Shown: positions 22,608 through 31,951, counted from the stretch's first letter. The stretch is 38,755 nt of DNA from an uncultured Bacteroidaceae bacterium (GCA_944320785.1 CALUIR010000026.1:1-38755); one strand, 5' to 3'. Notes: generated by a model from the sequence alone, not told the origin. A program made the numbers and translations.

Positions 22608-23432
22608 ATGATGCGTGCCGTCAAGCCTAAAAAGTTTCTGGGACAACACTTCCTGTGCGATTTAAGCATTGCCCAAGCTATCGCCGATACCGTCGATGCC
22701 TGTCCGGGAACACCTGTCCTTGAGGTCGGGCCCGGCACGGGGGTGCTTACCCAATACCTCGTGGCCAAGCAACGGCCTCTGAAGGTGGTTGAGATTGACT
22801 TCGAATCTGTCTCTTACTTGCTCAAGCATTTTCCTTCCTTAGAGGCGGGCATCATTGAGGACGATTTCCTGCAATTGGACCTCCATGGCGTGTTTCAGGG
22901 TACTCCATTTGTCCTTATCGGGAACTATCCTTACAACATATCCAGCCAGATTTTCTTCAAGATGCTCGACAACAAAGACCTGATCCCTTGTTGCACCGGC
23001 ATGATACAGAAGGAAGTGGCCGAACGTATTGCCGCCGCACCGGGCAATAAGTCGTATGGCATTCTTAGCGTGCTTGTCCAGGCATGGTATGATGTGGAGT
23101 ACCTTTTCACGGTGCATGAGCATGTGTTCAACCCGCCGCCGAAAGTGAAAAGCGCCGTTATCCGCATGACCCGCAACCGGGTTTCTGACCTTGGCTGCGA
23201 CGAGCAACTCTTCAAGCGCATTGTGAAAGCCACCTTTAACCAAAGGCGGAAGACCTTGCGAAACTCGATACGGCAAGTCATGGGAAAGGATTGGAAGGAC
23301 AATGGCGACCCTGTCTTTTCCAACCGCCCTGAGCAATTATCTGTGAGCGATTTCGTGAACCTGACCAATCGGATGCAGGAAGAATTGGACATCTTCCGCG
23401 CCTCCGGGCGAAATGAATCCCGGCAGCCATGA
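22608..23432 (+). CDS. rsmA: 16S rRNA dimethyladenosine transferase
   Basis: RsmA (KsgA) dimethylates two adjacent adenosines in the 3'-terminal helix of 16S rRNA during small-subunit maturation. The protein is 274 residues, normal length. KKFLGQHFLCDLSIAQAIAD is the family N-terminus; VLEVGPGTGVLTQYL is SAM motif I, VVEIDFE motif II, and IGNYPYNISSQIFFKML contains the catalytic NxPY-type motif IV. HVFNPPPKVKSAVIRM follows. The start is ATG-ATG at 22608/22611. Its stop overlaps the mgtE start by 4 bases (ATGA), showing translational coupling. The gene is also called ksgA. Confidence 0.97.
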   Translation: MMRAVKPKKFLGQHFLCDLSIAQAIADTVDACPGTPVLEVGPGTGVLTQYLVAKQRPLKVVEIDFESVSYLLKHFPSLEAGIIEDDFLQLDLHGVFQGTPFVLIGNYPYNISSQIFFKMLDNKDLIPCCTGMIQKEVAERIAAAPGNKSYGILSVLVQAWYDVEYLFTVHEHVFNPPPKVKSAVIRMTRNRVSDLGCDEQLFKRIVKATFNQRRKTLRNSIRQVMGKDWKDNGDPVFSNRPEQLSVSDFVNLTNRMQEELDIFRASGRNESRQP

Positions 23433-24769
23433 ACGAAGACTACGTCAACGACATAAAAGAACTGATAGCCCATAAGGAATCTGACCAGCTCAAGGCACGC
23501 ATTGCCGACTTGCATCCGGCCGACATTGCTGAGTTGTGCAATGAACTGTCATTGCCTGAGGCAAGGTCCATTTATCTCCTCCTTGACAATGACACGGCGG
23601 CCGATGTCCTTATCGAGATGGACGAGGACGTGCGCAAAGAGTTCCTGGATGTGCTGCCCCCTGAAACGATTGCCAAACGTTTCCTTGACCACATGGATAC
23701 CGATGATGCGGTTGACATCATCCGCGACATGGACGAGGAAAAGCAGGAAGAAGTCCTTTCGCACATCGAAGATATCGACCAGGCCGGCGACATTGTGGAC
23801 CTTTTGAAGTATGACGAGGACACCGCCGGCGGTATTATGGGAACGGAAATGGTCATTGTCAATGAGAACTGGAGCATGCCGGAATGCCTGAAGGAGATGC
23901 GCATACAAGCCGAAGACATGGATGAAATTTATTATGTGTATGTCGTGGATGATGATGAACGCCTCCGGGGTGTATTCCCTTTGAAAAAGATGATTACCAG
24001 CCCTTCCGTTTCAAAGGTGAAGCACGTCATGAAGAAAGACCCTATCTCCGTGCGCGTTGAGACACCGATTGACGATGTCGTGCAGACGATTGAGAAATAT
24101 GACTTGGTGGCTGTTCCTGTCATTGACAGCATCGGGCGATTGGTCGGGCGCATTACGGTGGACGATGTCATGGACAAAGTGCGCGAACATGCGGAGCGGG
24201 ATTACCAATTGGCATCAGGTCTTTCCCAAGACATCGAGACGGACGACAACCTGCTCCGCCAGACTTCCGCCCGCCTTCCTTGGCTGCTCATCGGCATGTT
24301 GGGAGGAATCGGCAATTCCATCATACTTGGCAATTTCGACAATACATTCGCTGCCCACCCGGAAATGGCGCTCTATATTCCGTTGATCGGCGGAACCGGG
24401 GGGAACGTCGGCACGCAATCCTCCGCGTTGGTCGTGCAGGGTCTGGCAAACAATTCGTTGGACGCCAAGAACACTTACAGGCAGATCCTGAAGGAATCCG
24501 TCGTGGCCCTTATCAATGCCAGCATCATTTCGTTGCTGGTCTATATTTATAACCTGCTTCGTTTCGGGATGATGGCCACGGTCACCTACGCTGTGTCTAT
24601 CAGCCTCTTTGCCGTTGTGATGTTCGCCTCTATTTTCGGCACGTTCGTTCCTTTGACGCTTGAAAAACTGAAGATAGACCCGGCGATTGCCACCGGCCCT
24701 TTCATTGCCATCACCAATGACATCATCGGCATGATGCTCTATATGGGCATCACTGTCCTGCTGTCATGA
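23429..24769 (+). CDS. mgtE: Magnesium transporter MgtE
   Basis: MgtE is a dimeric inner-membrane Mg2+ channel gated by cytoplasmic Mg2+. The 446-residue protein has the full domain order: N-domain of acidic superhelical repeats (LHPADIAELCNELSLPEARS, VLIEMDEDVRKEFLDVLPPE), two CBS domains (about 130-255, for example VPVIDSIGRLVGRITVDDVM), the plug helix and five membrane helices (from LPWLLIGMLGGIGNSIILG). PLIGGTGGNVGTQSSALVVQ and ATGPFIAITNDIIGMMLYMG are the conserved pore segments with the key Asp. It overlaps rsmA by 4 bases; no M-box-like leader is visible, in keeping with its internal operon position. Confidence 0.96.
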   Translation: MNEDYVNDIKELIAHKESDQLKARIADLHPADIAELCNELSLPEARSIYLLLDNDTAADVLIEMDEDVRKEFLDVLPPETIAKRFLDHMDTDDAVDIIRDMDEEKQEEVLSHIEDIDQAGDIVDLLKYDEDTAGGIMGTEMVIVNENWSMPECLKEMRIQAEDMDEIYYVYVVDDDERLRGVFPLKKMITSPSVSKVKHVMKKDPISVRVETPIDDVVQTIEKYDLVAVPVIDSIGRLVGRITVDDVMDKVREHAERDYQLASGLSQDIETDDNLLRQTSARLPWLLIGMLGGIGNSIILGNFDNTFAAHPEMALYIPLIGGTGGNVGTQSSALVVQGLANNSLDAKNTYRQILKESVVALINASIISLLVYIYNLLRFGMMATVTYAVSISLFAVVMFASIFGTFVPLTLEKLKIDPAIATGPFIAITNDIIGMMLYMGITVLLS

Positions 24770-24911
24770 ACTGGCGGCGGAATCCCTTTGCACATAAAAC
24801 TTCAAAAAAATATCAGAAAAAAGTATGTAGTAAGGATTTTATTTCCTTAATTTGTAAGCTAATGGAAAAGAATGGATTCTTGTACGAATAATGTACCTAA
24901 AATATTGAACA

Positions 24912-26780
24912 ATGATGGACTCTCATGACACGAACCAACCTTTGGGAGAAGAGTTGGCAGAAGAAAAGAACGTAACCGAAGTATCAGATGCCGTTGTCCC
25001 TGAAACTTCTTTAGCGGAAGCGGCTGAGGCAGCGGAGCAGCTCCCTGTTGCCACTTTCACTGTTCCCAAGACTAAAGAAGAAATCCTCAAGCGGCTGAAA
25101 GATATTGTAAACGACATAGAGCATGCCGAACGGCAAGAAATAGAACAGCTGAAGCAGCATTTCTATAAAATCCATAAGGTGGAGACCGAAAAGAGCTATA
25201 AAGACTTCTTGGAAGGCGGAGGGAACCCGGATGATTTCAAACTGGAGCCTGATGAGACGGAAAATGAGTTCAAGGCGCTGATGGCTGTCATTAAGGAAAA
25301 GAGGACTGCCTTGTTGGAAGCCATTGAGAAGCAGAAGGAAGAAAACCTGACCATTAAGTTAGGCATTATTGACAAGCTCAAAGACCTGACCGCACACCCG
25401 GAAGATGCCAATAAAAATTATAGTGAATTCAAGAAACTCCAGCAGCAGTGGAACGATATAAAGCTGATACCGGCTTCGCAGGCCAAGGAATTGTGGAAGA
25501 ATTACCAGCATTATGCGGAACAGTTTTATGACATCATCAAGCTGAACAATGAGTTCCGCGAATATGACTTCAAGAAGAATCTGGAAATCAAGACCCATTT
25601 GTGCGAGGCTGCCGAAAAGCTGGCTGAGGAGCCGGATGTCGTGTCGGCTTTCCACCAATTGCAGAAGCTGCATCAGGAATTCCGGGAAACAGGCCCCGTA
25701 GCCAAAGAACTCAGGGAGGAAATCTGGAACAGGTTCAAAACGGCTTCTGCCAATGTGAACCGCCGCCACCAGCAGCATTTTGAAGCATTGAAGCAGCAAG
25801 AGCAACAGAACCTGGATGCGAAGACGGCCATTTGTGAAATCGTGGAGGCGACGGATTATGATGAACTGGCCTCGTATGCCGCATGGGAGGACAAAACGAA
25901 AGAAATCATCGCCTTGCAGGCCAAATGGAAAACCATCGGGTTTGCGCCTCAGAAAGTGAATACCAAAATCTTTGAACGATTCCGCTCTGCCTGCGACGAA
26001 TTCTTCAGGAGGAAAGGCGAATTTTTCAAGAACAAAAAGGAGGAACTTGCCGGGAACCTGGCCAAGAAAAGGGCGCTTTGTGAAAAGGCGGAGTCCTTGA
26101 AAGATAGCACAGACTGGAAGGTTACGGCAGAGGTGTTGTCCCAATTGCAAAAAGAATGGAAGACGATCGGGCCGGTGGCGAAAAAGCATTCCGATGCCAT
26201 TTGGAAAAGATTCATCGGGGCATGCGATTATTTCTTTGAACAAAAGAACAAGGCTACGTCTTCACAGCATTCTGAGGAACAAGAAAACCTTGCCAAGAAG
26301 AAAGCCTTGATCGAGCAACTTGTCGGCATCAATGAATCCACTGAGGCGGAAGATGCCAAAGAGCAAATACAGGAAATCATCCAAGAATGGAACAGCATCG
26401 GGCATGTTCCTTTCAAGGAAAAGGACAAGATATACAAACAATTCCGTGAATTGCTGGACCAGCATTTCGAACGTTTGCACATTCGTATCTCAGACCGTCG
26501 CCTGAACAGCTTCAGGTCCAACATCAGCAATGCGGTCCAGAACGGGAAGAATGACGGCTTGTACCGGGAACGTGAAAAGTTGCTCCGCACTTACGAGAAT
26601 CTCAGAAGCGAAGTGCAGACCTACGAGAACAACATTGGGTTCCTGAATGCATCTTCCAAGAAGGGCAACAGCTTGGTCAACGAATTGCTGCGCAAGGTGG
26701 AAAAACTGAAAGACGAACTGGGGCTTATCCAAAAGAAAATAGACGTGATTGACGAATCCTTGAGCAAGGAAGAGGAGTAG
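24912..26780 (+). CDS. DUF349 repeat protein
   Basis: This 622-residue, highly charged, helical protein contains about five copies of the DUF349 three-helix repeat between residues 140 and 540, recognisable by W-K/N-x-I-x-P/F signatures (QQWNDIKLIPASQAKELWKN, QAKWKTIGFAPQK, QKEWKTIGPVAKKHSDAIWK, IQEWNSIGHVPFKEKDKIYK). An acidic N-terminal tail precedes them and a coiled coil ends the protein (VEKLKDELGLIQKKIDVIDE). No signal peptide or membrane helix is present. The family is widespread in Bacteroidota; its function is not known. It is preceded by a 142-base A+T-rich gap with only a weak promoter match (TTAATTTG at 24847-24854) and followed by a strong terminator. Confidence 0.9.
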   Translation: MMDSHDTNQPLGEELAEEKNVTEVSDAVVPETSLAEAAEAAEQLPVATFTVPKTKEEILKRLKDIVNDIEHAERQEIEQLKQHFYKIHKVETEKSYKDFLEGGGNPDDFKLEPDETENEFKALMAVIKEKRTALLEAIEKQKEENLTIKLGIIDKLKDLTAHPEDANKNYSEFKKLQQQWNDIKLIPASQAKELWKNYQHYAEQFYDIIKLNNEFREYDFKKNLEIKTHLCEAAEKLAEEPDVVSAFHQLQKLHQEFRETGPVAKELREEIWNRFKTASANVNRRHQQHFEALKQQEQQNLDAKTAICEIVEATDYDELASYAAWEDKTKEIIALQAKWKTIGFAPQKVNTKIFERFRSACDEFFRRKGEFFKNKKEELAGNLAKKRALCEKAESLKDSTDWKVTAEVLSQLQKEWKTIGPVAKKHSDAIWKRFIGACDYFFEQKNKATSSQHSEEQENLAKKKALIEQLVGINESTEAEDAKEQIQEIIQEWNSIGHVPFKEKDKIYKQFRELLDQHFERLHIRISDRRLNSFRSNISNAVQNGKNDGLYREREKLLRTYENLRSEVQTYENNIGFLNASSKKGNSLVNELLRKVEKLKDELGLIQKKIDVIDESLSKEEE

Positions 26781-26802
26781 CCCTGCTCATGTTTGCATGG
26801 CA

Positions 26803-26848
26803 AACCGCCAAAAGCTGCTTTTTTGTCAGCAGCCTTTGGCGGTTTTTT
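26803..26848 (+). terminator. Strong terminator of the DUF349 gene
   Basis: AACCGCCAAA (26803-26812) pairs with TTTGGCGGTT (26835-26844), and GCTGC (26814-26818) with GCAGC (26829-26833), with one mismatch between the stems and a ten-base loop. Six T follow the stem (26843-26848). Confidence 0.88.
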
Positions 26849-26989
26849 GCGAGTGTTGCCGCGCATCTGCGCCATCGTTCCTTCTCTGCATGGCAGGCAG
26901 GGGTAATTTGCCAAGTGAAAAATCCGTGGGCCACCCGGAAGATTTGCAGGGAATGCGGCATCCTGCCCCCCCCTGCTTCCTGAAGGGCG

Positions 26990-27073
26990 TTCCGTGAAAG
27001 CCTCCAGCAAATGCGCGGAAGCCCGGCGGCCTTCCGTGAAAGCCTTTCAAGGTCTCGCGCGGAACGTCCTGTG
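26990..27073 (+). repeat. Two-unit 42-bp imperfect direct repeat
   Basis: TTCCGTGAAAGCCT occurs at 26990-27003 and 27032-27045, each followed 10-11 bases later by GCGCGGAA, giving a 42-base period. TTCCG and CGGAA within each unit can pair as a hairpin. The surrounding gap (26849-27136) has no supported gene; it also holds a run of eight C at 26966-26973. Confidence 0.6.
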
Positions 27074-27136
27074 GTTTATGGCAAAGCCTTAGGAGGATTT
27101 TCAAAAACCTTTGGGGCGGAAAGCGCATCTCCCCTA

Positions 27137-27174
27137 AAAGAAAAAGAGGCTTCCTTCATCCATCAGGAAACCTC
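27137..27174 (-). terminator. Terminator of the tRNA-Gln unit
   Basis: On the minus strand GAGGTTTCC (27174-27166) pairs with GGAAGCCTC (27154-27146), including one T-G pair. TTTTTCTTTT follows (27145-27136). It begins 11 bases after the tRNA 3' end. Confidence 0.8.
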
Positions 27175-27184
27175 TCTTCAACAG

Positions 27185-27255
27185 TTGGGATACCAGGACT
27201 CGAACCTGGAAAAACAGGACCAGAATCTGTTGTGTTACCATTACACCATATCCCA
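27185..27255 (-). tRNA. tRNA-Gln (anticodon CTG)
   Basis: The 71-base sequence folds as a standard cloverleaf: acceptor TGGGATA/TATCCCA, D stem GTGT/ACAC, anticodon loop TTCTGGT with anticodon CTG, four-base variable loop TTTT, T arm CCAGG-TTCGAGT-CCTGG, and discriminator A. CCA is not encoded. The last pair of the anticodon stem (A31-C39) is a mismatch where an A-T pair is usual. It reads the Gln codon CAG. The gene forms a monocistronic unit with its own promoter and terminator. Confidence 0.95.
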
Positions 27256-27272
27256 TTCTGTTTTTGACGGCG

Positions 27273-27302
27273 CAAAGATAATAAAAATAAGGATTGCCCA
27301 AA
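27273..27302 (-). promoter_or_regulatory. Promoter of tRNA-Gln
   Basis: On the minus strand TTTG (27302-27299), an 18-base spacer and TATCTTTG (27280-27273) precede the tRNA 5' end by 17 bases. Confidence 0.65.
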
Positions 27303-27427
27303 CTTTCTCCCGCATATTTTTATAACTTTTACACATCTTCGGGCCGTGCAGAAAGGCATGTTGCCTAAAAAACACAAAAAATAGTCAGATTTCCGGCATT
27401 TCCTTGGCGGATGTCGACAAATCAGCC

Positions 27428-27435
27428 TATCTTTG
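27428..27435 (+). promoter_or_regulatory. -7 promoter box of the rsfS-ftsH-cdsA operon
   Basis: TATCTTTG matches TAnnTTTG exactly. TTG at 27404-27406 is a possible -33 box at a 21-base spacing. The leader to the rsfS ATG is about 100 bases, longer than at other promoters here. Confidence 0.6.
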
Positions 27436-27538
27436 TAAATTATTGTGGCACAACATTTGCTGTCCTCTTGAAGCAGAGTGCCAAGCAGATGTTTGGCCCG
27501 GTAGGAATAAAAAACGTGTAGAACTTATAAACCAGTAC

Positions 27539-27898
27539 ATGAACGAGACCGAAAAGTTAGTAGAGAAGATAGCCGAAGGCATACAGGAAAAGAAAGGCAA
27601 GGACATTGTCATCGTGCAGTTGGACGGGATAGAAAACACCATCTGCAAATATTTCGTCATCTGCCAAGGAAATTCACCCAGCCAAGTGAGCGCAATTACT
27701 GATTCTGTGAGGGATTATGTGCGGGAGCATACGGGCAACAAGCCCAGTTATGTCGATGGATTGAGGAACGCACAATGGGTGGCGATGGATTATTCTGATG
27801 TGATTGTGCATATTTTCCTTCCGGAAACGAGGAAATTTTATGATTTGGAGCATCTGTGGGAAGATGCCCGGTTGGTAAATCTGCCCAATATTGACTAA
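27539..27898 (+). CDS. rsfS: Ribosomal silencing factor RsfS
   Basis: RsfS binds protein L14 (uL14) on the large ribosomal subunit and blocks subunit joining, reducing translation when nutrients are short. The protein is 119 residues, normal for this DUF143 family. Core motifs are KGKDIVIVQLDGIENTICKY, FVICQGNSPSQVSAITDSV and GLRNAQWVAMDYSDVIVHIF, followed by FYDLEHLWEDA. The frame is open 45 codons further upstream, but the ATG at 27539 (MNETEKLVEKIAEG) matches the family start. It heads an operon with ftsH (13-base gap). Confidence 0.95.
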   Translation: MNETEKLVEKIAEGIQEKKGKDIVIVQLDGIENTICKYFVICQGNSPSQVSAITDSVRDYVREHTGNKPSYVDGLRNAQWVAMDYSDVIVHIFLPETRKFYDLEHLWEDARLVNLPNID

Positions 27899-27911
27899 TC
27901 CCCGATTGATT

Positions 27912-29924
27912 ATGGAGAAAAACAAAAACGCGAACGGCAATAAAATCAATACGCCCAAGTTCAACCTGAACTGGCTGTACCTGACCATCATCATCGCGCT
28001 GATGATGCTGTGGTTCACCAATCCGGGCGGAAGCCTCAGCAAAACTATCAGTTACACCGAGTTTAAAGGGTATGTCGAGAAAGGTTATGCCCATAAAATC
28101 ATATCCTATGATGACAACTCGGCCGAACTGTACGTCAAGCCGGAATTTGTGAAAGAAGTGTTCGGGCAAGAACCGAAGGAGGTGGGCAAGAACCCGATGG
28201 TCAGCCTGGAAGTTCCCTCAAGGGATGCTTTGAACGAATTTATTGAGCAGGAGACCGCAACCGGCAATTTCAAAGGGGACATTACCTTCAAGACAAAGAA
28301 GAATTACTTCGGCGCTTTGTTCTGGAACCTGCTTCCGTTCATCCTCATCATCGGCATTTGGATGTATTTCATGCGGAGGATGGGACGCGACAGCGGGGGA
28401 GTCGGCGGCGGCGTGTTCAGCGTGGGAAAGTCAAGAGCCCAGCTTTTCGAGAAAGGCGATGGCAAGAACCAGAACAAGGTGACGTTCAAGGACGTGGCAG
28501 GGCTGAAAGAGGCAAAGCAGGAAGTGGCGGAAATTGTGGAATTCCTGAAAGAACCTGAAAAATACACGAATTTGGGAGGGAAGATACCCAAAGGCGCTTT
28601 GCTCGTTGGCCCTCCGGGAACCGGAAAAACTTTGTTGGCGAAAGCCGTGGCCGGCGAGGCGGATGTTCCCTTCTTTTCCCTTTCCGGTTCTGATTTCGTG
28701 GAAATGTTTGTAGGGGTAGGTGCGTCCCGTGTCCGCGACCTGTTCCGTCGTGCCAAGGAGAAATCGCCTTGCATCATCTTCATTGATGAAATTGATGCTG
28801 TCGGCCGCGCCCGTGGGAAAAACCCCGCCATGGGAGGAAATGACGAGCGTGAAAGCACTTTGAACCAGTTGCTGACCGAAATGGACGGTTTTGCCACCAA
28901 TAGCGGAATCATTATCTTGGCGGCGACCAACCGGGTGGATATCCTTGACAAGGCGTTGCTCCGTGCAGGACGGTTTGACCGGCAGATACATGTGGACTTG
29001 CCTGACCTTAATGAGCGAAAAGAAGTATTCGGCGTGCATCTGCGCCCGATAAAAATCGATGAAACCGTGGATATGGACTTGTTGGCGCGCCAGACACCGG
29101 GATTTTCCGGCGCCGACATTGCAAATGTGTGCAACGAAGCGGCATTGATTGCCGCACGTCATGGGAAGAAGACGGTGGGAAAACAGGATTTTTTGGATGC
29201 CGTGGACCGTATCATCGGAGGATTGGAGAAGAAAACAAAAATCATGACCAATGAAGAAAAGCGGACCATAGCCTTGCATGAAGCCGGGCATGCTACCCTT
29301 TCTTGGTTTCTTGAACATGCCAATCCCTTGATTAAAGTGACCATTGTGCCGCGCGGACGCGCTTTGGGTGCAGCATGGTATCTCCCTGAGGAACGCCAAA
29401 TCACTACCAAGGAGCAAATGTTGGATGAAATGTGCGCCACCTTGGGAGGACGTGCGGCCGAAGATTTGTTTGTCGGGCAAATCTCGACCGGTGCCATGAA
29501 TGACCTTGAACGGGTCACCAAGCAAGCTTACGGCATGATTGCGTATGCGGGCATGAGCAACAAGTTGCCGAACCTCTGTTATTATAGCAATGATGAATAT
29601 TCTTTCAACAAGCCATATAGTGAAAAGACGGCTGAATTGATTGATTCTGAAGTGAAGGCCATGATTGGGGAACAGTATGAAAGGGCAAAAAGCATCCTGA
29701 CTGAACACAAGGAAGGGCATAACGAACTGGCTCAGTTGTTGATGGACAAGGAAGTCATTTTTGCGGAAGATGTGGAACGCATCTTTGGGAAAAGGCCATG
29801 GGCTTCGCGTTCTGAAGAGATATTGGAAGATTCGGAAACGGACCGGCAGAAACAGATTGCTGCTGGCAATGCCTCGTCTGGCTGTCCGCAGATCCAGGGC
29901 GGAAATGACAAGGGCAAGGAATGA
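27912..29924 (+). CDS. ftsH: ATP-dependent zinc metalloprotease FtsH
   Basis: FtsH is a hexameric inner-membrane AAA+ protease that removes misfolded membrane proteins and selected regulators. The 670-residue protein has two membrane helices (about 19-36 and 137-156) flanking a periplasmic domain, then the AAA module with Walker A GPPGTGKT and Walker [11 protein letters not shown]. The pore-loop region [20 protein letters not shown], the arginine-finger segment [12 protein letters not shown] and the zinc site HEAGH follow. The ATG at 27912 is chosen; a TTG 21 bases up is in frame. The C-terminus is a Gly/Lys-rich tail. It lies between rsfS and cdsA. In E. coli FtsH controls the lipid A enzyme LpxC, and lipid genes lie nearby here, but a regulatory link is only inference. 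Confidence 0.97.
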   Translation: MEKNKNANGNKINTPKFNLNWLYLTIIIALMMLWFTNPGGSLSKTISYTEFKGYVEKGYAHKIISYDDNSAELYVKPEFVKEVFGQEPKEVGKNPMVSLEVPSRDALNEFIEQETATGNFKGDITFKTKKNYFGALFWNLLPFILIIGIWMYFMRRMGRDSGGVGGGVFSVGKSRAQLFEKGDGKNQNKVTFKDVAGLKEAKQEVAEIVEFLKEPEKYTNLGGKIPKGALLVGPPGTGKTLLAKAVAGEADVPFFSLSGSDFVEMFVGVGASRVRDLFRRAKEKSPCIIFIDEIDAVGRARGKNPAMGGNDERESTLNQLLTEMDGFATNSGIIILAATNRVDILDKALLRAGRFDRQIHVDLPDLNERKEVFGVHLRPIKIDETVDMDLLARQTPGFSGADIANVCNEAALIAARHGKKTVGKQDFLDAVDRIIGGLEKKTKIMTNEEKRTIALHEAGHATLSWFLEHANPLIKVTIVPRGRALGAAWYLPEERQITTKEQMLDEMCATLGGRAAEDLFVGQISTGAMNDLERVTKQAYGMIAYAGMSNKLPNLCYYSNDEYSFNKPYSEKTAELIDSEVKAMIGEQYERAKSILTEHKEGHNELAQLLMDKEVIFAEDVERIFGKRPWASRSEEILEDSETDRQKQIAAGNASSGCPQIQGGNDKGKE

Positions 29925-29965
29925 AGGATGCGTAAATAGGTTGGATAAAATAAGGAGCAGAAAAA

Positions 29966-30802
29966 GTGAAGAACTTCCTCATACGAACTGTCACAGGGCT
30001 GATTTTTATTGCCATTGTCATTGGATGTACCCTTTATGGTGCCTTTCCCTTCATGGTGTTGTTTGCTGGCTTTGCCGCATTGGCCATTTATGAGTTCGGC
30101 TGCTTGGTGAACCGGACGGGGATAGTCCATGTGAACAAGCTGATTACCGCGCTGGGCGGGGCATACTTGTTTTTTGCATTTGCTTTCTTTTTTCTGACCG
30201 GCGAGTCATACGTGTTCATTTTTTATTCTTTCTTGCTCATGTATCTCATGATAAGTGAGTTGTACAAAAAGCAGGAACATCCTGTCCATAATTGGGCTTA
30301 CTCCATGCTGTCGCAGCTTTACATTGGGCTGCCTTTTTCCATGCTTAATGTCTTGGCTTTCCATGCGGGAGGCACTGAGGCAGATTCCGTCAGTTACAAT
30401 CCTATTCTTCCGCTTTCTGTTTTCATTTTCATCTGGCTGAACGATACAGGGGCTTATTGCGTAGGCACGTTGATGGGGAAGCACCGGCTGTTTGAACGCA
30501 TATCGCCCAAGAAGTCTTGGGAAGGCTCCATTGGGGGGGGGATTTTGGCTTTGGCTTCTGCATTCGTGCTGGCTCATTATTTCCCGTTTATGCCTGTTGC
30601 CCAATGGGTGGGGTTGGCGTTTGTGGCGGTTTTGTTCGGGACATGGGGCGACCTTGCCGAATCTTTGTTGAAAAGGACTTTGGGCATCAAAGACTCAGGT
30701 TCGATATTTCCTGGGCATGGCGGCTTCCTTGACCGTTTTGACAGTGCCTTGATGGCCATACCTGCCGCTGTCATTTACCTGTATGCAGTGAGCCTTTTCT
30801 GA
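29966..30802 (+). CDS. cdsA: Phosphatidate cytidylyltransferase
   Basis: CdsA makes CDP-diacylglycerol from phosphatidic acid and CTP, the branch point of phospholipid synthesis, in the inner membrane. The protein is 278 residues with about eight membrane helices. The family signature is complete: KRTLGIKDSGSIFPGHGG followed by FLDRFDS. NDTGAYCVGTLMGKHRLFER and SPKKSWEGSIGGG are also conserved. The start codon is GTG at 29966, supported by AAGGAG ten bases upstream and the natural N-terminus MKNFLIRTVTG. A run of nine G (30533-30541) encodes Gly-Gly-Gly inside the gene. It follows ftsH by 41 bases and converges with lpxB. Confidence 0.96.
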   Translation: MKNFLIRTVTGLIFIAIVIGCTLYGAFPFMVLFAGFAALAIYEFGCLVNRTGIVHVNKLITALGGAYLFFAFAFFFLTGESYVFIFYSFLLMYLMISELYKKQEHPVHNWAYSMLSQLYIGLPFSMLNVLAFHAGGTEADSVSYNPILPLSVFIFIWLNDTGAYCVGTLMGKHRLFERISPKKSWEGSIGGGILALASAFVLAHYFPFMPVAQWVGLAFVAVLFGTWGDLAESLLKRTLGIKDSGSIFPGHGGFLDRFDSALMAIPAAVIYLYAVSLF

Positions 30803-30814
30803 TGGGCAGCCTTG

Positions 30815-31948
30815 TTATTGCCTGAGGCTTTCATGTATCAGGCAGGCGGTGCGTTCGGATGCACCGGGTTTGCCTAAGGCATGCCGGACGGCTGCATAGC
30901 CTTCGTGCATCTCCCGGCGACAATGCTTATTGGAAAGAATCCGTGCTAATTCTTCTTTTAAGTTGGCAACCGTCATGTCGCCGGCCACCAATTCTTTCAC
31001 TACTTCCCGGCCTGCTATCAGGTTCACTAAAGAAACGAAAGGAACTTTCAATACGAATTTCCGAAGAAGAGACATCAGCCTGCCTGCTTTCATCGAATAA
31101 CAAACTACTTGCGGCACATCAAAGAGCGCTGTTTCCAGCGTTGCCGTACCCGAAGTGACCAATGCAGTTGATGCATGACGCAACAAAGCGTAAGTCTGCC
31201 CTGATACGATGGAAAACTTCCGCACACGCAAATAGGGCGCATAATATGCGTCTTCTATGCCGGGCGCCCCTGCCAGCACCAACTGGTAATCCGGGAATGC
31301 CGAGGCAGCAACCAGCATCTTTGGCAGGTTGTCCGCAATCTCCTGCCTGCGGCTTCCTGCCAGCAGGGCTATGATTGGCCGTTCATCCAACTCGTTTTTC
31401 AGAATGAATTCTTCTTGCGTCTCTTTGTAAGAGGACAAAAAACGGCTCACGGCATCCACACAGGGATTTCCTACATAATCTATCTTGTAGTTGTGTTTCT
31501 TGTAAAACCCGACCTCAAAAGGCAGAATGGAGAAAAGGCGGTCCACATCGCGCTTGATGTTCCTGATGCGATACTCTTTCCATGCCCATATCTTAGGGGA
31601 GATGTAATAATAGACTGGTATCAGGCTGTGCTTTTTCACGTACTGTGCAATGCTTAGGTTGAATCCGGGGTAATCTACGAGAATCAGCACATCCGGGTCA
31701 TAGCCCAGCACATCTTCTTTGCAGAAACGCATGTTGGAATAGATGGTTCGTAAGTGCAACAGTACCGGGAGGAAACCCATATAAGCCATTTCCCGGTAAT
31801 GTTTCACGCAAATGCCTCCTTGAGCGGCCATCAGGTCGCCGCCAAAGAAGCGGAAGTCTGCTTTGGGGTCTTGTTCCTTTAAAGCCCGCATCAGGTTGGA
31901 TGCATGCAAGTCGCCCGAAGCTTCACCTGCGATGATGTAATACTTCAT
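30815..31948 (-). CDS. lpxB: Lipid-A-disaccharide synthase
   Basis: LpxB (glycosyltransferase family 19) joins lipid X and UDP-2,3-diacylglucosamine to form the lipid A disaccharide at the inner membrane. The 377-residue protein has the family N-terminus MKYYIIAGEASGDLHASNLM, FRFFGGDLMAAQG, MGFLPVLLHLRTI, VLILVDYPGFNLSIAQYVKK, YYISPKIWAWKEYRIRNIKR, YVGNPCVDAV, LLAGSRRQEI and VTSGTATLETALFDVPQVV (sugar-nucleotide-binding region). It lies three bases downstream of surE on the same strand, so they are co-transcribed. It converges on cdsA with a 12-base gap, too short for separate terminators. Confidence 0.97.
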   Translation of the reverse strand: MKYYIIAGEASGDLHASNLMRALKEQDPKADFRFFGGDLMAAQGGICVKHYREMAYMGFLPVLLHLRTIYSNMRFCKEDVLGYDPDVLILVDYPGFNLSIAQYVKKHSLIPVYYYISPKIWAWKEYRIRNIKRDVDRLFSILPFEVGFYKKHNYKIDYVGNPCVDAVSRFLSSYKETQEEFILKNELDERPIIALLAGSRRQEIADNLPKMLVAASAFPDYQLVLAGAPGIEDAYYAPYLRVRKFSIVSGQTYALLRHASTALVTSGTATLETALFDVPQVVCYSMKAGRLMSLLRKFVLKVPFVSLVNLIAGREVVKELVAGDMTVANLKEELARILSNKHCRREMHEGYAAVRHALGKPGASERTACLIHESLRQ

Positions 31949-31951
31949 AAG

